From: Numida meleagris | Taxonomy: Eukaryota; Chordata; Aves; Galliformes; Numididae | NCBI RefSeq assembly: GCF_002078875.1 | Contig: NC_034438.1 | Span: forward strand, 65,983,404-66,047,403 | Direction of reading: 5' to 3' | Length of the DNA: 64,000 nt | Part shown: in pieces, positions 1 through 11,719 of the stretch | How positions within the stretch are numbered: the stretch's first letter is position 1 | Layout of the letters: each line of letters opens with the position of its first letter | Program-made: the position numbers and the translations under genes | Notes under the pieces: model-generated | Told to the model about the DNA's origin: nothing | What the model saw: only the letters and a program-made list of their open reading frames with translations | The model's database searches: none

Positions 1-487
1 TATTTCAAATGTCTTTTTAGTCCTAACTGAACCTTTAAGTAAGATCAGTTACAGAGGGTAAAGATTTGTTCAAGACTGACAAGAAATTCCCAAAATATGC
101 AGGTTTTCTTATGAAAGTTCCATATTCTTGGAGACAGAATTTAACATAAAGTTCAGAAATGAAGAAGAAAGCCACAAGATAGAAAGTTAGAACTTACTTA
201 GGAACATCATTTCACTACTATGCTTTTGTACAACTGCATAGAAAAGATTTGTGACATATTGCATCTAATTATATTAATCTTATCTCCCAAGTAATTGCAA
301 TTTTTAAGCTAGTACACTGGTTTCACTTCTGCACTTTTTGTAATAACACTGTAGAAACATTGCCTCAGTTGCAAAAACTCAAGGACTTTAAAAACTCTCT
401 ATTTTCCTCTTGAAAAGTCACTCTGTTGAGTACAGTAAAAATGTATGCAGTTTTCTGAGCAAATAAATATGTATATTAAGTGCTCAC

Positions 488-637
488 CTGCCTGGTGATG
501 GTGATCTCATCATTATTTTCAAATCCCAGTGGACTCTGTTTCTTGTCAGAGTTATCAAATGTGATAGACACAGTTGCTTTATTAACTCCAGCTTGCCCAT
601 TTTTATAAACTAAATCATGAAGGCTTGACGCTCGCAC
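488..637 (-). CDS. SMC2: SMC2 coding exon 2
   Basis: This exon has 150 nt, 50 codons, in phase 0 at both ends. It runs from [10 protein letters not shown] to [10 protein letters not shown], with acceptor TAG at 640-638 and donor GTGAGC at 487-482. The match to the SMC2 ATPase head is collinear with exon 1. Nothing resembling the next exon is visible in 1-487, which is therefore intron. Confidence 0.93.
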
Positions 638-1796
638 CTAAATGTGTGGAACAGATCAATACACTTTTGAAAGAAATCAAACCGCTGCTGCATTCTTCTG
701 TTTTGGTGAAACAAATGAATACTCTAGAGGTCTATCTATATTGCTGAAGATTCAGGAGAAAGAGATACCAGAGATGCAGGATGCTAGTGCATCTAGCAAT
801 GGCAGAACATTCAAGATTTAGTGAGCTAGAATTTGCCAGTTGTTTCTACATGATATTCCTGATAAAAAAAATACAATGAGTGTTTAAAAAAAAAAAAAAG
901 CTAGATGATTTGCTCAGTCACTAGTTCCTTCACGTAAGGAACATTCATAATTCGTAATGCAGTTCACTAGAAAAAGAAACTGAATGTGTTCCTTGGAGGT
1001 CTGCTGGATTAATCTAGAGTTAGAATGAGGGGGGAGGGAAGGGAGAAAGTCAGGGCAGCGATTCAAACTGGTCTCAGCATGTGCAAATTTTTCATTTTTT
1101 TTTTAAGTAGCAAATGAGGCACATCTTTTAAACAATAAGTCATGGCAATAAACCAGATTTTTGCTTTTTTTTTTCTTTCCTTTGGAACATCTTGGTCAAA
1201 TTTCAAAGACCTGGTGTAGAATTGTAGAAGTTTTTTTTACAAATACACAAGTTGGTGCCTTTAGCTTCAGAAGAATTTCAGTTTCAGGCTGCTGCCCTTT
1301 AAGTGAGCATTTTTAGCCTAAGTTGTATACTTTGCACTACTGCAGCGTACTCATGAAATTAATTCAAACTTAATAAGAACAAGCAAAAATGGTAGAAACA
1401 CAGTTTTGCATACTGAAAAATCCAAACAAATAAAACAATTTTTTGACAGAAATGATACTTTGGGTCTCCCACTGGAGATTTCTCAGCAGACTAAAATGAA
1501 AGGTTGGTGACACAAGGGAGACTTCTCTTAAATTCACCCTCTCTCTTTACCTGAGATAGATTGGAGATGCCCAACAGGAAGCAGATAGAGTCCAAGATGT
1601 TGGACTTGCCACTACCATTCAAGCCAGTAATGGCATTGAATAATGGATCAAAATCACGGATTTCCGTCCTCTGAGCATAGGATTTAAACCCTTCAAGTAC
1701 AATTGATTTGATGTACATCTTCTTTAAGCAGTCAAGGGGCCAGGTTGGTGTTTCCCCAAGGAGTAGAATGAAAGGCCTGGATTTTAATTCTACATG
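488..1796 (-). CDS. SMC2: SMC2 condensin subunit, N-terminal part (first two coding exons; gene continues beyond position 1)
   Basis: SMC2 is an ATPase core subunit of condensin I and II, which compacts and segregates mitotic chromosomes. The window holds codons 1-106 on the minus strand. The start [19 protein letters not shown] and the Walker A loop GLNGSGKS (residues 32-39) match the SMC2 head domain. The second coding exon continues the ATPase lobe ([17 protein letters not shown]). The ATG at 1718-1716 has A at -3 and gives the family's usual N-terminus. The intron after residue 56 has a GT donor at 1550-1549 and an AG acceptor at 639-638. The first coding exon probably begins with 78 nt of 5'UTR from an acceptor at 1798-1797. 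The remaining ~1,080 codons lie off the left edge. Both exons are intact, so I am confident of the identity. Confidence 0.96.
638..1550 (-). other. SMC2: SMC2 intron 1 (between coding exons)
   Basis: This is a 913-bp GT-AG intron, AT-rich with several A and T runs. I see no further gene, RNA or recognisable transposon in it. Confidence 0.85.
1551..1718 (-). CDS. SMC2: SMC2 coding exon 1
   Basis: This exon has 168 nt, exactly 56 codons, and ends in phase 0 at ISNLSQ before a GTAAAG donor. It contains the Walker A P-loop. The open frame continues through the donor but is intronic there. Upstream, 1719-1796 is a likely 5'UTR portion of the same exon, preceded by a pyrimidine-rich acceptor. Confidence 0.96.
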
Positions 1797-1811
1797 CTTT
1801 GAAGGAAAAAA

Positions 1812-1830
1812 AAACACACACACACACACA
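1812..1830 (+). repeat. (CA)n microsatellite
   Basis: ACACACACACACACACACA directly upstream of the proposed acceptor of the first SMC2 coding exon. Confidence 0.85.
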
Positions 1831-2059
1831 AAATAAACAGGTTGTATTGAATGTCTAATACAGCTACACATCTGAGAAAAGGGGACTAGGCATTTTAGAA
1901 CACAAATAGCACACATTCTTAAACAGAAAATCACAAAGGATCGCAGATCCAGTAAGCATCCCAACAACCCTATGTACATCAAATTTTTTAAATAACGTGT
2001 CTTCACTCGCTGCTCATTGCTATATCTAAACGCACTCTGCACCACAGCCCACTCGTCAC

Positions 2060-2780
2060 GACGCTGGCCGTTACGGCTTTTGTCCCATGTCGGGCCGGGA
2101 GTTGGACACGATGATCTCCTTTCTAGTTTGGGTTATTCTATGACTCCATGACAATTTGGGGCCCAAAAGGAGGGGGCTCTCCCCGCTCACTCACTGCAGA
2201 TTCCCACCCACCGCACTGGAGCCCAGGTAGACACGGCCATGCACCTCGGCCGACATAGCCCCGCGCCCGTCCCTCGCCCCCACCGAACCTCCTCCCCCCC
2301 CGCAGCCCTACAGGTGCCGAGCGAAGCGAGCCCTCGCTGGCTACCGGGAACCGCCGAGCCCCTCTCGCACACTCACCACAAACACCGCTACCGCCGTAAC
2401 CAATGTTTGAATTTTGGCGCCGAGAGGAAGCGGAGGTTGGAGGAAGTGCCCGCCCATGGCTGCCGATTCCGCTGCCTGACACAGAGATGCCGGCTTGTCC
2501 TGTCTGCTATCCCCATGAAGTGAAGAGAGACGTTCAATCCGCTTATTTATTTTTTCAGACAAAAATAGAGCGTAGTGAGAAAGCAGACGTTCTGGTTGAG
2601 AGGGTGAGAGGCGCCATAAAGTCAGGCGAATGCGAAGGGCAGCCCCATACTCTGAAAGACCCCTGCATGCCTGTCAGGCGGAAAGGCGCAGCGGGGTCCT
2701 CTCAGATCTGGGCGGGAAAGTACAAAAATGGCGGATCTCCGCCCGTGAGTTCGGGCGTGGGTGTGTTTGGGAGTTTTGGT
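2060..2780 (-). promoter_or_regulatory. SMC2: SMC2 CpG-rich promoter region
   Basis: This is a GC- and CpG-rich block directly upstream of the SMC2 first coding exon. On the plus strand it shows a CCAAT motif at about 2400-2404, TTTGAA at about 2406-2411 (CHR-like) and TTTTGGCGCC just after it (E2F-like). These three elements are typical of cell-cycle promoters, which would suit a mitotic gene. A possible 5'UTR donor (GTGAGT on the minus strand) lies at 2376-2371. The transcription start cannot be fixed from sequence. Plus-strand reading frames here show no known protein. Confidence 0.6.
2092..2151 (+). mobile_element. CR1 LINE 3'-end fragment
   Basis: The stretch reads like the CR1 terminal segment: GGAGTTGGACACGATGATC, then a degraded middle, then TATTCTATGACTCCATGAC. 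It is only about 60 bp, heavily 5' truncated, and lies between the SMC2 coding exon and its GC-rich promoter core. Confidence 0.65.
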
Positions 2781-5700
2781 GTCTGGCTGAGGCTGCGTTC
2801 TTTAGGTTCAGGCATTTCCTTGAAGCTGCTGCTACGCTGTAAAAATGGACCGATGTGTAGCAGATGGACTGTCTGTATTCCCTTGGTACCTCGGCTTCAG
2901 TGTTACCATTGAGGTCTAGGGAGCTGCTGTCAACTGAGTTTACTGGATGACTTATTCATAACGTTTGAAATAACCAGAATTACGGGTCTATATTAAAGGG
3001 AAACCTGTTTGTATATCTGCTCAATTCAGGAAATAGATTAGCTTGATTGCTATGTATGTTTAAGATGTTATTGTGACAGCGATGTTTCTGGTAGTTCTGT
3101 AATCTGGGAGCACTTAACAATGCCCTGTCAGCTGATGATGTCTGATCACCATACTGAGAAAAAGTATTCTGAAGTATCAGGAAAAATCTGCCTGACAGTG
3201 TGACTGTGCTGTCACACTAAATACTGCTGCTTTTATTTGGCAATTTGAAAATCCTATCGAGAGGGGGAAAAAAAATGGAAATAAGGAACAACTGTTTCTG
3301 GTATTGTTGAAGGCTCATTCCAAACAAGCTGAGCTATGGTTGCATTAGGTATCAGAAAAATAAGTACTTTCTATCCTTAACCAGGGACTTCCCAGAAACA
3401 GTAGGATATTTTGGGGAGATGGCCAACTTGGCAAGAAAATCCAAGGTCCGTGAATCCTTAGCTAAACTACCTTTATTACAATACTAAAAATCATATCCAC
3501 GCGTCAGAAGGACCCCTGCCCAAGTAAAGACTATTTCCCTGAGCATGCATAGAGTCAGCAATGTTAAAACTGTATAAAAATCACTAATAAATCATCATGA
3601 GGAGGACAGACAGACTGTAAAACTACTAGTTTTGTAACTTTTGTGTATAAATATTGTGTGGATAATGTGTGCAATGTGTGCAATCCTGAAATAAATAAGC
3701 GGTTTCTCTCCTGTGTGTGTGGTGAGTGACTTATTGCACACCAGCTGACAAATCCACTTTTCAAACAACAGTATGCGAAGCTTCCCTCCATAAACATAAA
3801 GTATATTCTCTATTTGCACGTGACACGTGCAGGAGGGATAATTTCATCCTTGCTTAAGTGTTTATGTAATAGCTTTATAATCTCATATGCCCTGAAAGTT
3901 TGGGTACTTTATTTGGTGCCTGATAAAATGTAGTCTTTTAATGACAGTGCTCTGTCTTAAGGAGAAAATGTTGCAGCTACTTAACGTCTAGTTAGCATGC
4001 TGAAATGAAAGTAGTATGTTGTTTGAGGAAGGAAAAGAAGCTGTTTATTTTGGCACATTTTTTGTTTTGTTATACTGTAATGTGCATTATACAAAATACA
4101 TATCAGATACTAACTCTGAATTCACAAGTAGATATTCTGCCAAGGTAAACATATAACATACCTCCATTGCTTTATGAAAGAAGTATTTTAGGGATTGAGA
4201 AGGGAGTTGATTTTAATAAATGCATGATAATAAAGCACAAGTTAATGATACAGTAAATTCAGAAAGATATTCTTGGTTTTTTCTTTTCCATTTTTCACTG
4301 GAAGATGCCAAATCTCGTAAGAATTGAAGGCATGTTACAGTGGATACAGAGAAGAAAATGTTCTATTTTGGTACTACAACACCTTTTCTTGTGCGATGGA
4401 ACAAAGCCTTTTGGGCAGACAAAGTTGTAATTTTAAGGGCTTGAGGTTTCTCTGAAAAACATACTATAATGCTGTTGATTGTTTAGAAGAGATAATTGTT
4501 TCTTTTTCTTTCTCAGGACTTGGTTCTGATGAAAGAAATTAGAGTGCGTACCGCTAGAGTAAATTTCCCATGGGGTTTTTCTGTTTCTTCAGCTGATTTG
4601 AAGAGTGTCATATTGAAACTTGTAATAAGTAAAAACAATAAAAATAAATATGAAGTCACAACTTTCCTTGCTCCTAACATTGATTTTAGTTCACTGTGTG
4701 TTAATGTTTGCAGTAGCTTGTACCAAGCAAGCATATTTTGTTATACAGGGAGCTAATTATGAGTTGTGAGTATAAGTATCCATTATATCATAGTTATAGA
4801 ATAATTTACGTTGATACAGATTTCTGGAAGTCCTTTAGCCTGAACACAAGGTCAAAACCAAATCAGACAAGTCAAATTGCTCACAAGCCTTTCATGTTCA
4901 GAAGACAGAGATTCCACAGTCTCTTCAGGCTACCTGTTCCAATATCTGGTCACTTCGTGGTTTGAGGGATAACAAACAAAACTTTCGGTATCTCATTAGA
5001 AATTCCTGTTTTGCAAACTTACTCCACTGCTATGCACTCCCCTCAGATGTGTTGGTTTCCATTTTCTCTATACTCACATTAGTAAGCAGCTGTGGAAATC
5101 TGTAAACCTCCCCTTGTGGCACTGAGTATTTTGCCTTTGTCTGCCAGAGCACCCCCAAGGACTTTCACTGGAATAGTTTCACAAACATTTTAAAAAATAG
5201 ATGATTTACTGAACTGACAGATACAACAGGTACAGGACTGCCATTGATTAATACAGTATCTGCAATAGTGCAAATATATGATAACTGTTAGCGAAATAAA
5301 TGCTATCCTGTGAGTTCTTAACCGAAAGGTGAGGGTGCAGTGCTTACCAGGAAGGTATCTCTGTTGAGGTGGAAGAAGAGGAGCACAGTTTCCCATCTCT
5401 TCTGTCTCTCTTCTTGCTTCTCTCCTTTAGTCTCTCTTCTCTTCCCCCCCCTCCCCCGCTTTCCAGCCCCTATGCCTCCCTAAAAAACTTTCCTTTATAT
5501 CCTAACCTCATTATTACTTGAGTGGAGAGTTGAGTATTACAGTCAGGTTCTTCTTAGAGCTCATATTCATATTTACAAAGAATTAACTTTAATATTAATT
5601 TCACAGATAATGAAGCGTTCTCATTCTGGACACCACACCCTTCAAGATTCTATGCTGAAACCATTATCTGCTTATTTCTGCAACCAAAACAGCAGCGTCC

Positions 5701-6480
5701 TCCCACCACAAGACACCCTCCTTTGTCAGCTTTTCATGCAGATCTTGTGGATCTCCATCTCCAAAGCTGAGGTAAGTGGAGACCTGCATTTTCTAATCCC
5801 TTATGTGCAAATCCCACACTCCAGTAGCTTTTGTTTCTGGAGGCAAAACAAAACCGCTTTTCAAGTTTTTCCTGATCAGTTATGTTTCCACATGATCCTG
5901 CACTGGACTTGCTGGAGTATGTTAGGAACTTTCTTGCAGTGGGGAGCTGAAAGCTGAGCTTAGTGCTCCAAATGTAAATGAGTTTAAATTCAGGGTGTTG
6001 GGCCTGGGTTGTCCTCTGCTGGCTTCACAGCTCCAAACACATCCCAGAATGTGGTAAGCCTTCTTTGCTGCAAGAACACCCTCATGGTCATTTTGTTCTC
6101 CAGCCAGCCAGTGTCTGACCTGTATTGCTCTGTGGGGTTACTCTGTCCCAGACGTAGACCTTGCAATAATCGTTGAACTGCTGGGAAAATTTCTGCTCCA
6201 GTAGGCTTTTTCAATTATCTTTATCCCCCAATGAGACAGAGGAGAGTCTTTAGCTTTCTTTATTTGAATTAAAGGAGAGTCCACTGGGATATATCCCTGT
6301 AGGGTCTCTCAACCTTTCGGAAGTCACAGCTTTCCCTTCATCCTTCTTCCCAACGTGTTATCACTCCTCCTTTCCTCACTGGCTAAAGTACTCGGAGGTT
6401 ACAGACTTCCTGGTCCACATAATATGTGTTCCCCCTTGTATGTGACCTATTAGGCCTACACAGTAAGTGCAAAGTTCATG
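2780..6480. other. Intergenic stretch upstream of SMC2, no gene seen
   Basis: This is AT-rich sequence with short reading frames only and no recognisable protein. At 3500-3790 a TATA-like GTATAAATAT is followed by AATAAATAA, which could be a degraded LTR, but I could not define its ends. From 5400 to 5470 the sequence is C/T-rich. A divergent noncoding transcript from the SMC2 CpG promoter is possible but nothing in the sequence proves it. Confidence 0.5.
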
Positions 6481-6599
6481 AATTCAAGTTGTCTATTGAC
6501 ATTTGTAACTAAAATCTTATTTGGTGAGAGTGCACAGACCAAGTGGAAAGGAATTTGCAAACTTGTGATCCAGGGCATCTCATCTGCAAGTTTCTATAT

Positions 6600-6818
6600 A
6601 ACTTGCAAGAGTGTCTTCAAGCTTCATGTGTCTCAAACTTCTTGCAGTTCTAGTTAACCTATTCTTCCAGCCTCTTAAGTTCCTTCAGAGTAGCATGCCT
6701 GTTCTCAGACATGTTGACCATTCCTCCCAAAGTGGTTAAGTAGGCAGACTGCCTCATGGCGTACTGTATTCTACCATCCAGATCATTAATAAAGACATCA
6801 AACATCATTGCTGCCAAT
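6600..6818 (-). mobile_element. Old diverged CR1 LINE fragment
   Basis: The segment CAGATCATTAATAAAGACAT matches the CR1 region that encodes the reverse transcriptase, read on the opposite strand. It is much more diverged than the CR1 copy that abuts it at 6819, which suggests an older insertion. Confidence 0.55.
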
Positions 6819-7460
6819 ATAGAATCATAGAATCATTAAGGTTGGAAGAGTCCTCTAAGACCACCACCTCCTATCATCAACCCATCCCCACCAGGCCCAC
6901 TAAACCATGTTCCTCAGTTCCATATGCATGCATTTCTTGAATGCCTTGAGGGACAGTGATACCACCAGCTTCCCGGGCAGCATGTTCCAATGCATAAACA
7001 CTCTTTCTGGGAAGACGTTTTTCCTAATATCCAACAAGAACCTCCTCTGGCACAACTTGAAGCCATTCCCTCTCATCCTATCATTGTTACTTGGGAGGAG
7101 AGACCAACCCTCACATTGCTACAACCTCCTTTCAGGGAGTTGTAGAGGGAGGTAAGATCTCCCCTGAGCCTCCTCTTTTTCAAACTGAATAATCCTAGTT
7201 CCCTCAGCCGCTCCTTGTAAGACTTGTGCTCCAGACCCTTCACAGCTTTGATGCCCTTCTCTGAACAAGCTCTAGGGCCTTGATGTTTTTCTGGTAGTGA
7301 GGGGCCCAAAACTGAACACAGTACTCAAGGTGCAACCTCACCGGTGCCTGAGTACAGAGGGATAATCACCTCCCTGCTCCTGCTGGCTACACTATTTCTG
7401 ATACAAGCCAGGATACCATTGGTCTTCTTGGCCACCTGGGCACACTGCTGTCTCTGTAAG
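6819..7460 (-). mobile_element. CR1 LINE, 3' part
   Basis: It begins with ATAGAATCATAGAATCATTA, the reverse complement of the CR1 3' terminal repeat, so the element's sense strand is minus. About 640 bp of typical CR1 3' sequence follows: the segment about grouped, bruised-looking 'cactctttctgggaag', and the 'ctcagccgctccttgtaag' module. It is 5' truncated, as is usual for CR1. No intact reverse transcriptase frame remains. Confidence 0.9.
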
Positions 7461-9926
7461 GGATCTTTTGACTTTGTACCGCTGAGCTTAGTGCTTCAGA
7501 TATGGCAGTCCAGCTGGTTCTCTACATTAGCTCATTTTTGCACCAATTTATCTTACCATTTGTTTATTAGGATATTGTAAGAGATTGCATCAATGACTTG
7601 TTTATCTCTGATTCTTTGCTGTTTCTATATAGGTTGATATGGTTCGATATTCTTAATGAAAAAAAAAAGAAAAAAATATTCTCAGTCTAAAGCAGGTATA
7701 GATTGTCTTGCACCAATCGTGAGCATCTGAGATCCACTAGTGAAGGCAGCGGTTCAATTTCCTGGGACTTTTTGTACTACAGGTTACTCAGAGCTCCTTG
7801 GTTTGCTTTGTGTGTGTATGCAGACTTTGCTTTACCTAGCAAATAGTCTCGATCTCAACCCAAGAGATCTTGTCCCTTTACTTTTCCCACTCTCTTCGTC
7901 TCACCTGGAAGAGTAAGTGATTGGCTGTGTGATGCAGAACTGCCTGCCAGGGTTAAACCACGACACCATGAATGCACCCATTTTCGCTCTTTAGAATACC
8001 ATAATAAGCTACTGCACTGCACTTCTCTGTATGTACTGAGGGAGTGGGTGAACCTTTTTTGTCAGGTGCTGTCTGCCGTCCAAAGTTATGTGCAGTAAAT
8101 AATGATACAACAGATACTGGTCACTGTTCTGTACTTTCACAGGTTCCACTAATTCCTTAGAATCTCATTTATAACCCCTGCTTTATTTTTTCCTTTTCTC
8201 TTTCCATTTATCTATTTCAGTCTTCTTAATGCACATTTTACAATGAAAATTGATTGTTCTAGTATGCAGAGCTGGAAAAAGCAGATGTGTCACAGGTACC
8301 ATATGTAGCCCGGAATAGTGGGTTTTCTTCTTGAGGGTGAACTTATTCCTGAACAAGAACTTATATCCTGAACAAGAACTTATTCAGTGATGAATGTGCA
8401 GTTATAATATTTCATAAATTCAGGAGGTGATCTCAGAGGAGTTGCAGGCGCATATATATGTGCATAAATGCCCTTATGTGTACTTAAAACTCTATAGCAG
8501 AAAGGGACAGAGTTGTCTCATTACCGCTCTACTGCGGACTGGGGTGCTTATTCTTTGTAGAACAAGATAATGAGCAATAGAAATGAGAGGAGGAACAGCC
8601 ACCTGCCAGGCTTAGTAAGTCCTGAATTTCTTGTGGTAATTTTCCAACATCAGATGCCAGCCTCTCTTTCCTCTGAAACAGAGTACCTTGCTTGATGTAG
8701 TCAAGTTTGGGGTTTAAATTAAGTGGAATTGTGTTGAAAACTAAGCTTCATGTAACTTTAAAAAAAAAAAAAAGTTTGTTTTGACAACTGTAGAATAAAG
8801 CAAAGGAAATATTTCTTTGTGAGGCAGTAACAGACATGTTCCTGCAATTGAAGGAAGCGAAACCATTGATGGACTTGTGCTGCAATATGTCTCAACAGCT
8901 CTGATGAAATTTTGCAATTCATGATGCTGCAGCATGTGCTTGGGCTGTTTCAATTTTTAAGCAACAAGAGTAGAAAATCTGATTAAAAGACGCTCTGGAG
9001 TGTCTTGTGAGTACCAAGAAATCACATCGTGTCCTTCAAGAAACTTTGGCATAGCTCTTCATTGTCGAAGCTTGATTCTAATCTGTGGGCTTTAAATTAT
9101 TATTTCTTAACAGAAACAGTTCTTAAGGTTTTAATTTTATGTTTGATTTCTGAGAAGTGAAGGGCAGCTGATGTGTTTCTCTGTAAGTTTTAGTTTCCCT
9201 TTGCCCATTCCTGCACAAGCTTCTTCAGCAGAGCAGATGAACCTCTCAAAATGACAACAAAGTGCATGTGACGTTGTCTTTTTACAGTGCAATGACTTTT
9301 CACCTCCAATCTTTTAGCTTCTTCTGAGGTTCAATAGCTTTGCATGAAGAAGTGAAGCTACAGCTTTATTGTTTTATAATGCAGCGTCATGCTTGCTCAG
9401 ATAACTGCTGTGCTGTGTGTCTGCCAAATGTAACATGGGAGTGGTTTGCCTTTACCTTTTTTTACCATAGAAAAAAAACCAAACGTATTTTCAAAGAAAG
9501 CACTGTAGTACCTAAGCCAGAGAAAAAGAACAGGCAAGATTTGCTGTGACTTGTTGGCACTTACAACATCAGGCTATGTTCAATTCCAGGTGATTGGAAG
9601 TCCTGTAATGTGTAGGGTATCCTGAGGTAACTTCTGATATGTGACTGACTCAACAGTCTCTACTTGCAAGAATTTACTGCCAGTAAGTCCTTCTGAGGAG
9701 AAATACATATTCAAATATTTAGGAAGCTTTTTATATTGTTGCCTTTGAAATGCTGCAGAAAATGCCTAAATTGGATCTGGAAAAGGGGACTGGATCAGAT
9801 CTTGCTTTCTGAGCAATTTTGCTGTTGGGGTGATTTGGTGTTTTCTTTTCAGCATCAACCTACAAAGTATTTCCAAGGGAGATATTCTACTCAGCTTTTA
9901 AACATATCCTTGTCTTGCAGTGTAGC
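7461..9926. other. Intergenic stretch, no gene seen
   Basis: This is AT-rich sequence with A-runs at 7660 and 8760. The short reading frames have no recognisable domain. I see no transposon that I can name and no RNA gene. Confidence 0.5.
9922..9926. repeat. Target-site duplication (left) of solo LTR
   Basis: GTAGC immediately precedes the solo LTR and is repeated exactly at its right border (10445-10449). Confidence 0.8.
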
Positions 9927-10444
9927 TGCTGTGATTTAACCTGGCAGGGACTCATCACCACAGCATCATTCACCTGCTCCCCCGCTTCCCAGTGGGATGG
10001 GGGAGAGAACCAAAAAAAAACCCACAAAGAAGAACTCATGGATTGGAATAGAGTGGTTTGCTAAGATAGAGAAAAGGATAACAACATATATATATATACA
10101 TAACAAGTGATGCACAAGGAATTGCTCACCAGCCCTCCACCAATGGCCAGCTTACCTCTGGGCAGCTGAAGAGAGCCAGATAAACTCCCACCCCCTGCTG
10201 CTTGATGTCATGTGGTATAGTATAGAATATCTCTCTGGCCAGTTTAAATCAGCTGTCCCAATTCTGTTCCCTCCCAGCTCCTAGCGCCCTTTGCTGCAAA
10301 TGGTCTTGGCTCTGTACCACACTGCTTAGGAGGCAACTAGAAACATCCGTGTGTAATCAACATTGTTCTTCTGCTAGAACCAAAACATAGCATCATACCA
10401 GACACTCTAAAGAGAAGAATTCCGTCTCAGCTGAAACTAAGGCA
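9927..10444 (-). mobile_element. ERVL-like solo LTR with 5-bp target-site duplication
   Basis: This 518-bp element closely resembles the two LTRs of the provirus at 34.0-39.7 kb: same order of blocks, and the shared segment AACCAAAACATAGCATCATA. On its sense (minus) strand it begins TGCC and ends CA. It is flanked by a perfect 5-bp direct repeat GTAGC at 9922-9926 and 10445-10449. Five-bp duplications fit the ERVL class. No internal viral sequence is present, so it is a solo LTR left by LTR-LTR recombination. It contains a short (TA)n tract near 10087. Confidence 0.85.
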
Positions 10445-10449
10445 GTAGC
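10445..10449. repeat. Target-site duplication (right) of solo LTR
   Basis: GTAGC directly follows the solo LTR, matching 9922-9926. Confidence 0.8.
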
Positions 10450-11518
10450 ATAGCTATTCCTGCTTAAAAGTGGAAATAAAAGGAATTAACTACCACAGCC
10501 ATGTCTGCAAATTAGTTGTGACTGCAGCAAGACTGTTAGCTTAACCCCAAATTTGCACTGAACTTGTTACTGACAGGCTTGTAAAAAACTTGGTACCCAA
10601 GGTTAGACATGGACAAACTCAGGCTAGAAAACCATACTGTAACATTTAAGATGCAAATATTATTTGAGGTTACTTAAGAAAATTTGATAGCTTTACTGTA
10701 GCTTTACTTTACTTTTTGACTTAGCTTCCGGGAGAGCTTTACTACTCTCTACTTCAATATGAAGATTCCCAGATTTATTTCAGACATCACCACCAGCTCT
10801 TCAGCCTCCAGTCAAACACTGTCTCATCTGTTCTTTTATTTCTGGCCTTCCTTTGTAGTTGCTAGCAACTACAAAGGGATCCTAGTTTACAGCTGTTCTG
10901 TATTTTCTTCCCCCATTTTCCACTGAACTATGAATCTCCTTCTGCATTCTGATTTTTGTTTTTGACAGTACTTTGCCTGCAGCTCTTCTACAGCATGCAC
11001 CATCTGCAGTATCTGCACTCAGGCTGGATCTTTGTTTTCTTATGTAGATGGTTATTGCACAAGGTGAGATTTTCCAATCCATTCTTTTCGCTATCTGATT
11101 TTAGGAAAAAAGTTGATAAAGTTTAATGTAAAGCTTTATTCTCTGATAACTTGTTGGGCCAGACCAGAGGACAAAGAGAGTTTGAAGGATATCGGAATAA
11201 ATGTAATCTTGGATTTCAATTTCACTAAAAGCTTAAAAAGCTCCTTTTCAAGAATATCAGGCAAAAATGCATATTTTTTTTTCTGAGGCTTGTTAGAAAT
11301 GAATTAAAGATTCTTTTTGTAGTTTTCATGGACTCTCTTTTTTCAAACTTTAAGCACAGCTGCTGCTTTGCAGAAATTATTACAACGATCTGTGAAGCAT
11401 GCTATACAGAAAGTGCAGAGAATTAGTTTATTATTGGAACTCACTGGCAAAAGAGAATTTTCACAGTATGCAACGGTTACTGGTATTAAGACTGAAATAG
11501 ATAGCGGCTACCACATGC
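10450..11518. other. Intergenic stretch, no gene seen
   Basis: This is unremarkable AT-rich sequence between the solo LTR and the mariner-like/CR1 block. No coding or RNA feature is supported. Confidence 0.5.
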
Positions 11519-11690
11519 CTAGTCCACGAGAGCTGCTCTGAAAATAATACCTCCTATTTTATGATGTTGGCCCACAACATCAGAGGTGGATGTTGGTGAG
11601 ATGGCCGTAGAAGTTGAACCTTCCCACCTAAATCCCATTACATTTTGTTGCCTTGTGACAGATGACAGCAGAGGGGCAGAGGTGGTAGTG
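11519..11690 (+). mobile_element. Mariner-like DNA transposon fragment (galliform type)
   Basis: The segment begins near AGCTGCTCTGAAAATAATAC and continues through CTCCTATTTTATGATGTTGG, which resembles the terminal region of a mariner family known from chicken. Only about 170 bp is present and there is no transposase frame. The family name is from memory, so the class is moderately supported and the exact subfamily is not. Confidence 0.5.
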
Positions 11691-11719
11691 AAGTGTGGGT
11701 CAACCTCTTCTCCTGGGTA

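Noticed and set aside
1719..2045. Extension of the SMC2 open frame upstream of MYIKSI
   Set aside because: The frame stays open by chance across the intron with its CA repeat and acceptor. SMC2 proteins start at MxIKSI.
2403..2912. 169-codon plus-strand open frame opposite SMC2
   Set aside because: It lies in the CpG-rich promoter with biased composition and no homology. A divergent noncoding transcript is possible, but a protein is not supported.
3340..3800. Possible LTR (TATA-like box followed by AATAAATAA)
   Set aside because: I could not find matching ends or flanking duplication, so it is only mentioned within the intergenic entry.
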